Of a DNA stretch of 52,803 bases, positions 28,601 to 36,945 are shown in pieces. Source of the DNA: an uncultured Ignavibacteria bacterium (GTDB lineage Bacteria > Bacteroidota > Ignavibacteria > Kapaibacteriales > Kapaibacteriaceae); the NCBI GenBank assembly GCA_937870915.1, contig CALMZQ010000189.1, positions 1-52,803 on the forward strand, written 5' to 3'. Position 1 is the stretch's first letter. Each line of letters starts with the position of its first letter. Made by a program: the position numbers and the translations under genes. A model generated the notes under the pieces. It was not told where the DNA came from, ran no database searches, and saw nothing but the letters and a program-made list of their open reading frames with translations.

Positions 28601-28777
28601 CACGCGCGTATCATGGACGCACAGGGACGCGTTGTTGGGAGTGTTGATCTAGGCACATTGGCAACAGACGAGGCCGATGTACGCATTCCAGTTGCCACGC
28701 TATCTACAGGTGTCTACCTCGTAGAGATTCAAACCGGTACGCAACTTGGGCATGTGCGAGTGGTCATTCGTCGTTAA
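25694..28777 (+). CDS. SBBP beta-propeller, Ig-like, T9SS-sorted surface protein (paralog 2)
   Basis: At 1027 residues it has the same architecture as its upstream neighbour: signal peptide, N-terminal domain (GFIANVGQWPSEVLF), propeller blades, SPGSGDTWCVG beta-sandwich, two Ig-like domains and a T9SS type A sorting domain (GPTPATEAAHV, STGVYLVEI). The N-terminal domain is about 50 residues shorter, lacking the last part seen in paralog 1. A TTG at 25694 is the start: AGGAG lies six bases upstream, and the first in-frame ATG lies beyond the signal peptide. An in-frame TTG at 25688 touches the Shine-Dalgarno and is rejected. The gap to paralog 1 is 83 bp. Confidence 0.87.
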   Translation: MNLTDTLAKYLTAVALTIALAAPICLTAGTSPMTAVDGFIANVGQWPSEVLFLARQNGANVWITRTGVVVDEFTIHANDGTRSGFVVREAFRNINFRSQGSTGPEVSRVTFIKGNVQSSWYSAPVHAYVAMLDLYPGVSFSYRFNDDGRVVRTMIAQEGADLTQISRELLGSTSPVTADITPISSTVYGTYMGGPSTDVVTGIEYLTNGDIVAAGTTPELEFPGVVGGYVTTVKGPNDGFLVRFDPRLQKVRAFSFIGGAGDDRIRAVTKDAQNNLYVTGETNSADFPTTSGVSGKLYKAGMDAFVAKLDSMLSKLIVGFYHGGNKEDVGRAIAVDQNGLIYVAGNTTSTTNFPVTFPVTIRVTIPGRFGQPPTYRDEPGGGANMGQTDGFIASYSSNGSVQQSRFFGREGIDQFTSMAIDQSNSVYLTGSTTSANFETAPTSDRFSSGRVPYDRTFNGGNTDAFVAKLNNELALAKTDDGTYSTFFGGNGEEEGRGIFVDDLGRASVVGVTTSTNLETIGSMFSQAFGQQDIFMAVLANDGRDLVSATYFGGVMRDEVIGVRQHLHTSTAVVYGSTVSTDLPIEGVGAIANRSGSTDGFIALINTSTNKFTTLVAGNGEDTVRAVAVDPIGDLYFAASTSSTDLRTLDSSYAQSGPGLEVYVGKFAFGLLEMTSPGSGDTWCVGSNRTISWSSLGFPDTSKFDIQIAPEGSNTWTDVKRAAPGRNYQWKVPVMPTGRYIVRVMSSRGHVSQLITPFTISNPPTIETQPRNASACAGQSTSISVSAVGAQLRYQWRKGMVDIPNATSAVLEIPVVDAATIGQYSCVVSGACTPSVTTQTVTVSVAQATVLTVQPAPATVEQSKPFTLSVKATGTDLTYQWSKDGTPITGATSADYRVTSSALTDAGSYTCEVGGGCGKVTSNSVVVTITPTTSVDHDVASNQSWLRLLGPTPATEAAHVRINNQASTHAHARIMDAQGRVVGSVDLGTLATDEADVRIPVATLSTGVYLVEIQTGTQLGHVRVVIRR

Positions 28778-28821
28778 GTTGTCAGATGTCACGTTTTTCC
28801 GTGGCAAACACACTTAAGAGT

Positions 28822-31344
28822 ATGAATACAGCATCTATCATCCGCCCCCTTCTCCTAACCCTTTTTCTGGTGACCATAGTTGCCGGGCTAAAGGCTGGTG
28901 AAGGGGGCGGACCGCTTGTATCCGGAGCTCTCTTTGGTGGAGCCGAGGGGGAACACGTCACGGGATCTGCCCGAATGGCAAATGGTGATGTGGTTGTGTG
29001 TGGTTGGACGGAGTCGTATGATATGCAGGTGGATGTGCCCGGCTTTAAAACGGTCTCATCCGGTGGGGCAGAGGCTTTCGTTGCTGTATTGTCGGCTGAC
29101 CTACAGTCGATAAAAGCATTCACCTTCTATGGTGATGAATACGAAGACAAGGCCACGTGTGTTGGGATCGACCCCAATGGCCGGATCGTGCTTGTTGGCG
29201 AGACAGAATCAATCAAGCTTGCTATGTCTACTGGCTCGATCAGTCAGGTGTATTCGAATGGCGTCGACGGATTCATTGCCGTATTCAATACATCGCTCAC
29301 GACCTTGCTGCGAGCCACGTACATCAATGGGATTGGAGACGAACATCCCATGGCAACTACGGTGGATGCATCCGGCAGTATCTACATCTGTGGTACAACA
29401 ACATCGAACTCCGGCTTCCCAACGAATAACGGTTACGATAGAACATTTAATGGCGGTGTGGATGGGTTTGTGATGCGTGTAGATGCCTCACTTTCAATCG
29501 TTCAATTCTCCACGTATTTCGGAAGTGAAAACGACGACGTTTTCACAGCACTCCACCTCACGCCGGACGGAGTGTTAGCCGTTACGGGATCAACAACATC
29601 TTCGAACTACGAAACCTTTCCCAAGGTTAACCCACAACAATGGTGGACCCAGAAGGACCGACCCTACGATTGGTCTTACAACGGAGGTACGAGCGACGCC
29701 ATACTTACGATGTTCACGCAGGATGGTGCTCAACTTGTGGTTTCAACATACTTCGGCGGCAGCGGATCGGAGATCGGGAGATCGGTCTTCAATGATTCTC
29801 GCGGGCGCATCATCGTAGTTGGAGAAAGTACGTCGTTGGACCTGCCGATCGTTAATGGACAACAAACATCACCTCGTGGCAATTCAGACGTTATGGCAGC
29901 GCTTTTTGCCGATAGGGGGCGCACGCTTGCCGGGTCTACATTCTTTGGCGGAACAGGCACGGAGACGGTATCTCGCGTTGCGGCAGAATCAGATGACATC
30001 TGGGTGGTTGTAGGCACAACCACATCGAGAGACCTACCGGCGATCGGCGCGGGCACATCATCGGAATTGCGCGGTGGTACCGACGGATTCATCGCGAAGA
30101 TCGGCATCTCAGTTACAACGTTCTCTACTACCCTTGGATGGTCATTAGATGAATCATTGAAGTCGTGCTTTCTTGATGATAAGGGCGATCTCATTGTTGC
30201 CGGATCATCCACCTCTCCGTACATATCCTTGGATCGAGAGGAATTGCAATCTTCCGGTGGCGCAGATGCAATGATCGTGAAGTGGGCCTTTGGGTCCCTC
30301 ACGTTAACATCGCCACGTGGAGGCGAAAGGCTATGTGTAGGTCAATCCATAAATGCAAACTGGAATACCATCGAAATGGGTCCACTCGAGCCGTTCTTCA
30401 TTGAACGTTCGGAAGATGGCCTCACCTGGACAACCATTGTTGAAGGTGTGAAGGGGCGATCCTATCAATGGCGCCCAACAATCAATGATACAAGTGTAGT
30501 TGGTTCCTATATCCGAATTCGGACGCAGCGTGGGCATATCTCTACGTCGTCCGACCGGATAACAATCGATCCACAGGTTGCCATTGAACCACTTCCAACA
30601 ACCATTGCCGCATGTTTGGGAGCCAGATTCTCGTTCTCACCAAAAGCAACCGGCCGAGACCTTCGGTATACGTGGCGCCGTAATGGCGTGGCCCTTATAC
30701 AACAAGGTCCGGCATTGATCCTCGACCCCGTCACAACTACATCGGCAGGCAGATATGAGTGCTTCGTAACAGGTGGTTGTGGGCAGACTGTTGCTTCATC
30801 CATCATGACCATCACCATAGCCAAAGCTCCTCAGTTCACCACGATGCCAACTTCGATCTCCACAACAGAAGGTGGGGTTGCGGAGTTTCGTGTGCAGGTA
30901 TCTGACGGAAGTGACCTTGTGTGGTTCCGCACGGGAGCTGATTCGGCCGTAGGAACCGGTCCGGTCTTGCAGTTCTCGCCTGTGGTCCGTTCGGATGAGG
31001 GTTGGTATTGGTGCCGCGCCAGCACCGCTTGTGACACCACGGCGTCGGACACGGTTGAGCTCCGTCTCGGACCACTATCCGTCTTTGAACAAGGCGCAGA
31101 AGCCCCTTCCCTCCAGATCAGTCCAAACCCGGCTACAGATAGGGTGCGATTCTCACTTGAACCTGGCGATAGGGGGCTCACCATATCCACTGTCCACGGC
31201 GAGATCGTCCGGACTCTCCATGTGATAGATGCAGCAACTTCCGCCGACGTAGAGGTTTCCGACCTCGCTGCAGGCTCATATCTGGTTGTGACCACGTCAA
31301 AATCTGGTCAACAACGTCACGGCAGGCTCTTGATCGTGCGTTAG
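28822..31344 (+). CDS. SBBP beta-propeller, Ig-like, T9SS-sorted surface protein (paralog 3, short)
   Basis: The 840-residue product lacks the DUF7948-like N-terminal domain of its two upstream paralogs. After the signal peptide (MNTASIIRPLLLTLFLVTIVAG) it goes straight into the propeller (GALFGGAEGEHVTGSARM). It then has the SPRGGERLCVG beta-sandwich, two Ig-like segments and a T9SS type A sorting domain (SPNPATDRVRF, LAAGSYLVV). The ATG at 28822 is chosen for the signal peptide fit and a preceding AAGAG; an in-frame ATG at 28786 would add 12 residues. It closes the surface gene trio, 36 bp before sufB. Confidence 0.85.
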   Translation: MNTASIIRPLLLTLFLVTIVAGLKAGEGGGPLVSGALFGGAEGEHVTGSARMANGDVVVCGWTESYDMQVDVPGFKTVSSGGAEAFVAVLSADLQSIKAFTFYGDEYEDKATCVGIDPNGRIVLVGETESIKLAMSTGSISQVYSNGVDGFIAVFNTSLTTLLRATYINGIGDEHPMATTVDASGSIYICGTTTSNSGFPTNNGYDRTFNGGVDGFVMRVDASLSIVQFSTYFGSENDDVFTALHLTPDGVLAVTGSTTSSNYETFPKVNPQQWWTQKDRPYDWSYNGGTSDAILTMFTQDGAQLVVSTYFGGSGSEIGRSVFNDSRGRIIVVGESTSLDLPIVNGQQTSPRGNSDVMAALFADRGRTLAGSTFFGGTGTETVSRVAAESDDIWVVVGTTTSRDLPAIGAGTSSELRGGTDGFIAKIGISVTTFSTTLGWSLDESLKSCFLDDKGDLIVAGSSTSPYISLDREELQSSGGADAMIVKWAFGSLTLTSPRGGERLCVGQSINANWNTIEMGPLEPFFIERSEDGLTWTTIVEGVKGRSYQWRPTINDTSVVGSYIRIRTQRGHISTSSDRITIDPQVAIEPLPTTIAACLGARFSFSPKATGRDLRYTWRRNGVALIQQGPALILDPVTTTSAGRYECFVTGGCGQTVASSIMTITIAKAPQFTTMPTSISTTEGGVAEFRVQVSDGSDLVWFRTGADSAVGTGPVLQFSPVVRSDEGWYWCRASTACDTTASDTVELRLGPLSVFEQGAEAPSLQISPNPATDRVRFSLEPGDRGLTISTVHGEIVRTLHVIDAATSADVEVSDLAAGSYLVVTTSKSGQQRHGRLLIVR

Positions 31345-31368
31345 GGGTAATCAGGACTAAAAGAGTCG

Positions 31369-31376
31369 TATATTTG
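31369..31376 (+). promoter_or_regulatory. -7 element immediately before sufB
   Basis: TATATTTG is an exact TAnnTTTG match and ends four bases before the sufB ATG. No TTTG lies 19-21 bases upstream, so only half of the consensus is present. If used, transcription would start at or next to the ATG, giving a leaderless mRNA. This agrees with the lack of a Shine-Dalgarno before sufB. Confidence 0.4.
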
Positions 31377-31380
31377 TGCC

Positions 31381-32826
31381 ATGGCACAAGAATCGGCGAT
31401 CCTTGATGAAGTGGTCCAGAGTGACTACAAGTATGGCTTCACTACGGACATCGAGCAAGACCTCCTTCCAAAGGGGCTTACTGCTGATGTGGTACGGTTC
31501 ATATCCGAAAAGAAGGAAGAACCCGAGTGGATGCTTGCGTGGCGGTTAAAGGCATACGAACAATGGCTTTCTATGAAGGAGCCAACGTGGCCTAACGTGA
31601 CATATCCCAAGATCGATTTTCAAGAGATCATCTATTGGGCGTCACCAAAGAAGAAGGAAGGCCCAGCCTCTCTTGATGAAGTGGATCCGGAACTGCTGGC
31701 AACGTTCGTGAAACTTGGTATTCCAATCGAAGAACAGAAGTTCCTTACCGGAGTGGCCGTGGATGTGGTGTTGGATAGCGTTAGCGTCAAGACCACGTTT
31801 CAGGACAAACTCGAAGAGCTCGGCATCATTTTTTGTCCAATGAGTGAAGCCATTCGTGAGCATCCTGAGCTCGTGAAAAAGTACATCGGGTCTGTTGTTC
31901 CAACGAACGACAACTTCTATGCAGCGTTAAACTCTGCCGTGTTCAGTGATGGGTCGTTTGTCTACATCCCCAAGGGAGTGCGCTGTCCTATCGAACTCAG
32001 CACGTACTTCCGTATCAACGCACGCAACACAGGTCAGTTCGAGCGCACACTTATCATTGCTGATGAAGGTAGCTATGTAAGCTATCTCGAGGGCTGTACT
32101 GCGCCACAACGCGATGAGAATCAACTGCATGCTGCTGTTGTTGAGCTTGTTGCTCATGCAGATGCAGAGATCAAATATTCCACCGTGCAGAATTGGTACC
32201 CCGGTGATAAAGAAGGCAAGGGAGGTATCTACAACTTCGTTACCAAGCGAGGGATCTGCGAAGGTGCACGAAGTAAGATCTCGTGGACGCAGGTAGAGAC
32301 TGGTTCTGCCATCACATGGAAGTATCCAAGTGTGATACTCAAGGGAGATCACTCTATTGGGGAGTTCTACTCTGTTGCCGTTACAAATCACATGCAACAA
32401 GCCGACACCGGCACCAAGATGATGCATATCGGCAAGCATACTCGTAGCCGTATCGTATCAAAGGGGATCTCGGCGGGATTGTCGCAGAACAGTTATCGTG
32501 GATTGGTGAAGGTTCTCAAGGTTGCCACTGGTGCAAGGAACTATTCGCAATGCGATTCGCTTCTCATCGGTGATCAGTGTGGCGCCCATACGTTCCCATA
32601 TCTCGAAGTGGCAAATAAGACGGCTACAGTAGAGCATGAAGCAACGACATCAAAGATTGGAGAGGACATCCTCTTCTACTGTAATCAGCGAGGAATAGAC
32701 ACCGAGTCGGCAGTTGCCCTCATCGTGAATGGCTATGCTCGCGAGGTACTTAATCAGCTGCCCATGGAATTTGCCGTGGAAGCTCAAAAACTCTTAGCAA
32801 TCTCACTCGAAGGAAGCGTAGGATGA
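31381..32826 (+). CDS. sufB: Fe-S cluster assembly scaffold SufB
   Basis: SufB is the main scaffold of the SufBC2D complex on which [Fe-S] clusters are built in the cytosol. The 481-residue protein shows the SufB core: [55 protein letters not shown] and the C-terminal [20 protein letters not shown]. It is the first gene of a nine-gene operon. Its stop overlaps the sufC start as ATGA. No Shine-Dalgarno is visible before the ATG. Confidence 0.97.
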   Translation: MAQESAILDEVVQSDYKYGFTTDIEQDLLPKGLTADVVRFISEKKEEPEWMLAWRLKAYEQWLSMKEPTWPNVTYPKIDFQEIIYWASPKKKEGPASLDEVDPELLATFVKLGIPIEEQKFLTGVAVDVVLDSVSVKTTFQDKLEELGIIFCPMSEAIREHPELVKKYIGSVVPTNDNFYAALNSAVFSDGSFVYIPKGVRCPIELSTYFRINARNTGQFERTLIIADEGSYVSYLEGCTAPQRDENQLHAAVVELVAHADAEIKYSTVQNWYPGDKEGKGGIYNFVTKRGICEGARSKISWTQVETGSAITWKYPSVILKGDHSIGEFYSVAVTNHMQQADTGTKMMHIGKHTRSRIVSKGISAGLSQNSYRGLVKVLKVATGARNYSQCDSLLIGDQCGAHTFPYLEVANKTATVEHEATTSKIGEDILFYCNQRGIDTESAVALIVNGYAREVLNQLPMEFAVEAQKLLAISLEGSVG

Positions 32827-33590
32827 CCCCAATTCTCCAGATAACGGATCTCACTGCAGGTATCGAAGAACGCGAGATCCTCAAAGGAATAACCCTAACG
32901 GTCAACCCCGGAGAAGTGCATGCGATCATGGGACCGAACGGCTCCGGGAAGTCAACGCTTGCCTCCGTACTTGCGGGCCGTGCAGACTACACGGTAACAG
33001 GTGGCACCGTGTCCTTCATGGGCAAAGACCTACTTGATATGGCTCCCGAAGAACGCGCACGCGAAGGTATGTTCCTCGCATTCCAGTATCCGGTGGAGAT
33101 CCCAGGTGTTTCAACAGCCAATTTCTTGAAGACGTCGGTGAATGAACTGCGCAAACATCGTGGACAGGAGCCCCTTGCACCTGCCGCTTTTTTGTCGCTG
33201 ATGCGCGAACGCATGAAACTCGTAGAAATGGATCAGTCATTCCTGAGTCGTTCGCTCAACGATGGCTTCTCCGGCGGCGAAAAGAAACGAAACGAGATTT
33301 TCCAAATGGCGATGCTCGAGCCAGTTCTTGCTGTGCTTGATGAAACGGACTCTGGACTCGATATCGATGCACTTCGCATCGTTGCCGGTGGAGTGAATGC
33401 CTTGCGTTCTTCATCTACTGCAACCATTGTGATCACACACTACCAACGATTGCTTGATTACATCGTACCTGATGTTGTTCACGTACTCTGGAACGGCCGA
33501 ATCGTACGCTCTGGTGGTAAGGAACTTGCCCTTGAACTCGAAAAACGTGGATATGATTGGATCAAGGCTGAGTCGGCGGTGGAGGCGTAA
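32823..33590 (+). CDS. sufC: Fe-S cluster assembly ATPase SufC
   Basis: SufC is the ABC-type ATPase that drives conformational change in SufBC2D. The 255-residue protein has Walker [10 protein letters not shown], the SufC-type signature [11 protein letters not shown], Walker [15 protein letters not shown] and the H-loop ITHYQR. It overlaps sufB by four bases (ATGA) and sufD by one (TAATG), so translation of B, C and D is likely coupled. Confidence 0.97.
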   Translation: MTPILQITDLTAGIEEREILKGITLTVNPGEVHAIMGPNGSGKSTLASVLAGRADYTVTGGTVSFMGKDLLDMAPEERAREGMFLAFQYPVEIPGVSTANFLKTSVNELRKHRGQEPLAPAAFLSLMRERMKLVEMDQSFLSRSLNDGFSGGEKKRNEIFQMAMLEPVLAVLDETDSGLDIDALRIVAGGVNALRSSSTATIVITHYQRLLDYIVPDVVHVLWNGRIVRSGGKELALELEKRGYDWIKAESAVEA

Positions 33591-34945
33591 TGTCAACCGA
33601 CACATTCACAACGATTGTCCAAACAGCATTCGATGCCGTTGCTAAAGGCGTGAACGGGCAGGCCTCGGGCCCCATGCATTTGCAACGCGTGGCCGCACTC
33701 AATGCATTTACGAAGCAGGGCATCCCAACAACCCGACACGAAGAGTGGAAATACACCAACGTAATGCCATTCATCGGGTTGCCGTTCTCCTCTGAACGTC
33801 ACGAAGGAACAACAGATCCTCTTACGATAGATGACATTTCGCAGTCCTCCTCGGGCCTCCACGAGGCTCTTGAAGGGGGCTGGACGGTAGCCATCATCAA
33901 CGGCAGGTACGAACAGAATCTATCATCGGTGCCGCAGCATGTACCAGGTCTGACGATTGAAGCACTCACGGATGAGCTTGTTGCAACCGATAGTGCAGTA
34001 CGCACAGCACTCGGCTCACTTGCGCCAATTGATCTGCATCCCTTTGTTGCTGTTAACGCCGCTTTAACGCATCAAGGAGTTGTGATTCGTCTTGATGCCA
34101 ACATCACACTCGAACGCACGATCCACATTGCCATAGTTAACGATGTCCGCCAACAAGACACGTTGGCAACACCACGTATCCTTGTCCTCGCAGGTGCTCG
34201 TTCTTCAGTTGATATCGTTGAATCGCATCACACCATTGGATCGTTCACAGCGCTCGACATTAGCGTGGCTGAGTGCGTGCTTCGTCCGGAGTGTGCCGTT
34301 CGGTACACCAAGATCGTGGACGCTGTCCCGAATTCCACACTCAAGAATATTTCTTCGATCGCTGCCAGTGTTGAGCACGGATCTCGGTTTACGTCCTTCG
34401 CTGTTTCGCTCGGAGCATCATTTGTCCGAAATGATCTGCTTGTTCGTTTGATCGAACCTGCGAGTGAGACCTATCTCTATGGTGCCTCCGTACTCGGTGG
34501 ATCAGAATACGCAGACAATCACACAGTTGTAGATCACGCAGTACATCATTGCCATAGTGAGGAGCTCTATAAGGGGCTCTATGATGGTTCGTCAATAGGA
34601 GTGTTCAACGGAAAGATTTTTGTTCGACCACAAGCACAGAAAACCACTGCCTACCAATCGAATCACACAATTCTTCTCAGCGATAAGGCGCAAGTGAATG
34701 CAAAGCCCCAGCTTGAGATCTGGGCTGATGATGTAAAGTGTTCGCACGGAGCAACATCAGGTCAGCTCAACGAAGAGGCCATCTTCTATCTCCGTTCACG
34801 TGGTATCGATGCAGATAAAGCGCGCGCATTGATGACCTATGCCTTTGTTGCTGAAGTGCTGGAACACATGGATCACGATGCGCTCCGTCTTCACTGCGAG
34901 CAACGTATCGCCACGAAACTCGGGGCAGAGCCATTTGCACCGTGA
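33590..34945 (+). CDS. sufD: Fe-S cluster assembly protein SufD
   Basis: SufD is the SufB paralog that pairs with it in the scaffold complex and is needed for iron acquisition. The 451-residue protein has the N-terminal helix region with RHEEWKYTNV and the conserved beta-helix C-terminus with QKTTAYQSNHTILLSDKAQ, PQLEIWADDVKCSHGATSGQ and YLRSRGID. The start overlaps sufC by one base. The stop overlaps the GTG of sufS. Confidence 0.96.
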   Translation: MSTDTFTTIVQTAFDAVAKGVNGQASGPMHLQRVAALNAFTKQGIPTTRHEEWKYTNVMPFIGLPFSSERHEGTTDPLTIDDISQSSSGLHEALEGGWTVAIINGRYEQNLSSVPQHVPGLTIEALTDELVATDSAVRTALGSLAPIDLHPFVAVNAALTHQGVVIRLDANITLERTIHIAIVNDVRQQDTLATPRILVLAGARSSVDIVESHHTIGSFTALDISVAECVLRPECAVRYTKIVDAVPNSTLKNISSIAASVEHGSRFTSFAVSLGASFVRNDLLVRLIEPASETYLYGASVLGGSEYADNHTVVDHAVHHCHSEELYKGLYDGSSIGVFNGKIFVRPQAQKTTAYQSNHTILLSDKAQVNAKPQLEIWADDVKCSHGATSGQLNEEAIFYLRSRGIDADKARALMTYAFVAEVLEHMDHDALRLHCEQRIATKLGAEPFAP

Positions 34946-36195
34946 GTAGTACCTCCACCATATCATCAACGGCCTTCGACGTATATGCTGTTCGAGCAGA
35001 GTTCCCGATCCTCTCTCGGACCGTGCATGGGGATGTACCGCTTGTCTATCTCGACAACGCAGCAACGGCTCAGAAGCCTCAATGTGTGATCGATTCGATC
35101 TCGCGGTATTATCAATATTCAAACGCAAATGTTCATCGTGGAGGCCATGCACTCGGTGCTGAAGCAACAGCATTGTATGAAGATGCACGCGCTACAGTAG
35201 CCTCGTTCCTTGGAGCGGAGCCGAATGAGATCATCTTCACGCGAGGAACTACTGAAGGCATCAATCTCATTGCGGCATCCTGGTCGCAAATGGTTGGTGA
35301 TTCCCTCCGTGGGCGGAATATCGTGATCTCCGGTATGGAGCACCATGCCAACATCGTGCCGTGGCAGATGGTTTGCGAACGTACGGGTGCAGAACTACGT
35401 GTGATCGATGTTCGCGATGATGGGACGTTGGACCTCAACCATGCTCGAACGATCATCGACGAGGCAACAGCCTTTGTCTCCATCGTTCACGTATCCAATA
35501 CACTCGGGGTGACCAACGATGTGCGTGAGATATGTTCATTGGCACGCGCGGTAGGAGCCCGTTCACTCGTAGACGGAGCGCAGGCGGTGGTACACCACGC
35601 CACCGACATGCGTCACATTGGTTGCGACTTCTATGTGTTCTCCGGACACAAACTCTACGGCCCAACAGGGATAGGCGTTGTGTTCGGTAGGGCAGACGTG
35701 CTTGCTACGATGCCCCCATATCAAGGTGGTGGGGCTATGATCTCCACCGTGACATTTGAACGTTCCACCTATCTCGATGCACCGATGCGATTTGAGGCAG
35801 GCACGCCGAATATGGAAGGGGCTATCGGTCTGGCCGAGGCAATTCGATGGTTCAAGCGGATTGATCCTTCGGCATTGCGTGAGCACGAAGCATCGCTGGC
35901 AAAGCGGATGCATGCCGATCTCTCTTCCATCGATGGACTGCGCATTCTCGGACCAACAGAGTCACACGTTGGGATCGTGTCATTCGTCATCGACGGAATT
36001 CACGCCAATGATCTTGGAGTGTTGTTGGATGAACAAGGCGTTGCCATACGTGTTGGACATCATTGCACTATGCCGCTGATGAAGCGGTTCGGAGTATCCT
36101 CAACTGCCAGAGCTTCTACTGCGGCCTATACCACATCGGAAGATCTGGATGCTTTTTCTACGGCATTGTTTCGAGCCATCAAACTTCTTCGTTGA
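34942..36195 (+). CDS. sufS: Cysteine desulfurase SufS
   Basis: SufS takes sulfur from cysteine as an enzyme-bound persulfide using PLP. The 417-residue protein has the PLP lysine K237 in SGHKLYGPTG, the persulfide cysteine C375 in RVGHHCTMPLMKRFGV and the N-terminal DNAATAQKP segment of the group II desulfurases. It starts with GTG, overlapping the sufD stop as GTGA. sufE, its sulfur acceptor, follows after 10 bp. Confidence 0.96.
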   Translation: MSSTSTISSTAFDVYAVRAEFPILSRTVHGDVPLVYLDNAATAQKPQCVIDSISRYYQYSNANVHRGGHALGAEATALYEDARATVASFLGAEPNEIIFTRGTTEGINLIAASWSQMVGDSLRGRNIVISGMEHHANIVPWQMVCERTGAELRVIDVRDDGTLDLNHARTIIDEATAFVSIVHVSNTLGVTNDVREICSLARAVGARSLVDGAQAVVHHATDMRHIGCDFYVFSGHKLYGPTGIGVVFGRADVLATMPPYQGGGAMISTVTFERSTYLDAPMRFEAGTPNMEGAIGLAEAIRWFKRIDPSALREHEASLAKRMHADLSSIDGLRILGPTESHVGIVSFVIDGIHANDLGVLLDEQGVAIRVGHHCTMPLMKRFGVSSTARASTAAYTTSEDLDAFSTALFRAIKLLR

Positions 36196-36205
36196 TCAGC
36201 ACATC

Positions 36206-36631
36206 ATGACTATCGATCAGACCATTGGTGATCTGCAAAATGAATTCGCAAGCTTCCCGGATTGGGAAGAGCGGTATTCGCATATCATTTCGATGGGGAA
36301 GGGGCTAGCCCCCTACAACGAAGAGTACCGAAACGATGAGTTCAAGGTGAAGGGGTGTCAGTCTCAGGTATGGCTCCATCCGAGCATAACTGATGGCACA
36401 ATCCATTTTGAGGCGGATAGTGACGCCCTTATTGTAAAGGGGCTTGTGGCACTGTTGATGCGTGTGTACAACGAGCGAACGCCAACGGAAATTCTCAATG
36501 CACCGCCCGATCTGGTATCGCGTTTGGGATTGGATCAACACCTGTCTAACAACCGTGCCAATGGACTTGCAAGTATGCTGAAACAGATCAAGCTGTATGC
36601 CTTGGTCTATTCCATGACGAGGACAACATGA
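36206..36631 (+). CDS. sufE: Sulfur acceptor SufE
   Basis: SufE accepts the persulfide from SufS and hands it to SufB. The 141-residue protein has the acceptor cysteine C51 in VKGCQSQVWL and the family C-terminus NRANGLASML. The ATG at 36206 is chosen over one at 36149 that lies inside sufS. The stop overlaps the next start as ATGA. The gene holds two AAGGGGCT sites (36299 and 36437), the first being one arm of a near-perfect inverted pair. Confidence 0.95.
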   Translation: MTIDQTIGDLQNEFASFPDWEERYSHIISMGKGLAPYNEEYRNDEFKVKGCQSQVWLHPSITDGTIHFEADSDALIVKGLVALLMRVYNERTPTEILNAPPDLVSRLGLDQHLSNNRANGLASMLKQIKLYALVYSMTRTT

Positions 36632-36942
36632 ATGCAGAGATCAATCTTCGAGACCGAGTGATCGAAGCAATTCATACCATTTACGATCCCGAGATACCGA
36701 TCGATATCTACGAGCTGGGATTGATTTACGAAGTTCGTACTGCAGAGAACGGCGATGTTTTGGTTGTGATGACGCTTACAACACCTAATTGTCCGTCTGC
36801 ACAGTCCTTGCCGGCTGAAGTGAAGCGAACCGTGAAGGAACTAGAAGGTGTTGGCGATGTTGAAGTGCAGATCACATTCGATCCACCATGGGACAAGTCG
36901 ATGATGTCAGAGGCTGCTTTGTTTTCCATCGGAATGTTCTAA
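36628..36942 (+). CDS. SufT-like DUF59/MIP18 family protein
   Basis: This 104-residue protein is a single DUF59 domain with YDPEIPIDIYELGLIYEV and the cysteine-bearing TTPNCPSAQ motif. Proteins of this kind next to suf genes (SufT) take part in Fe-S maturation. A PaaD role is less likely because no phenylacetate genes are present. It overlaps sufE as ATGA and is followed by the reductase gene after 3 bp. Confidence 0.92.
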   Translation: MNAEINLRDRVIEAIHTIYDPEIPIDIYELGLIYEVRTAENGDVLVVMTLTTPNCPSAQSLPAEVKRTVKELEGVGDVEVQITFDPPWDKSMMSEAALFSIGMF

Positions 36943-36945
36943 TCC

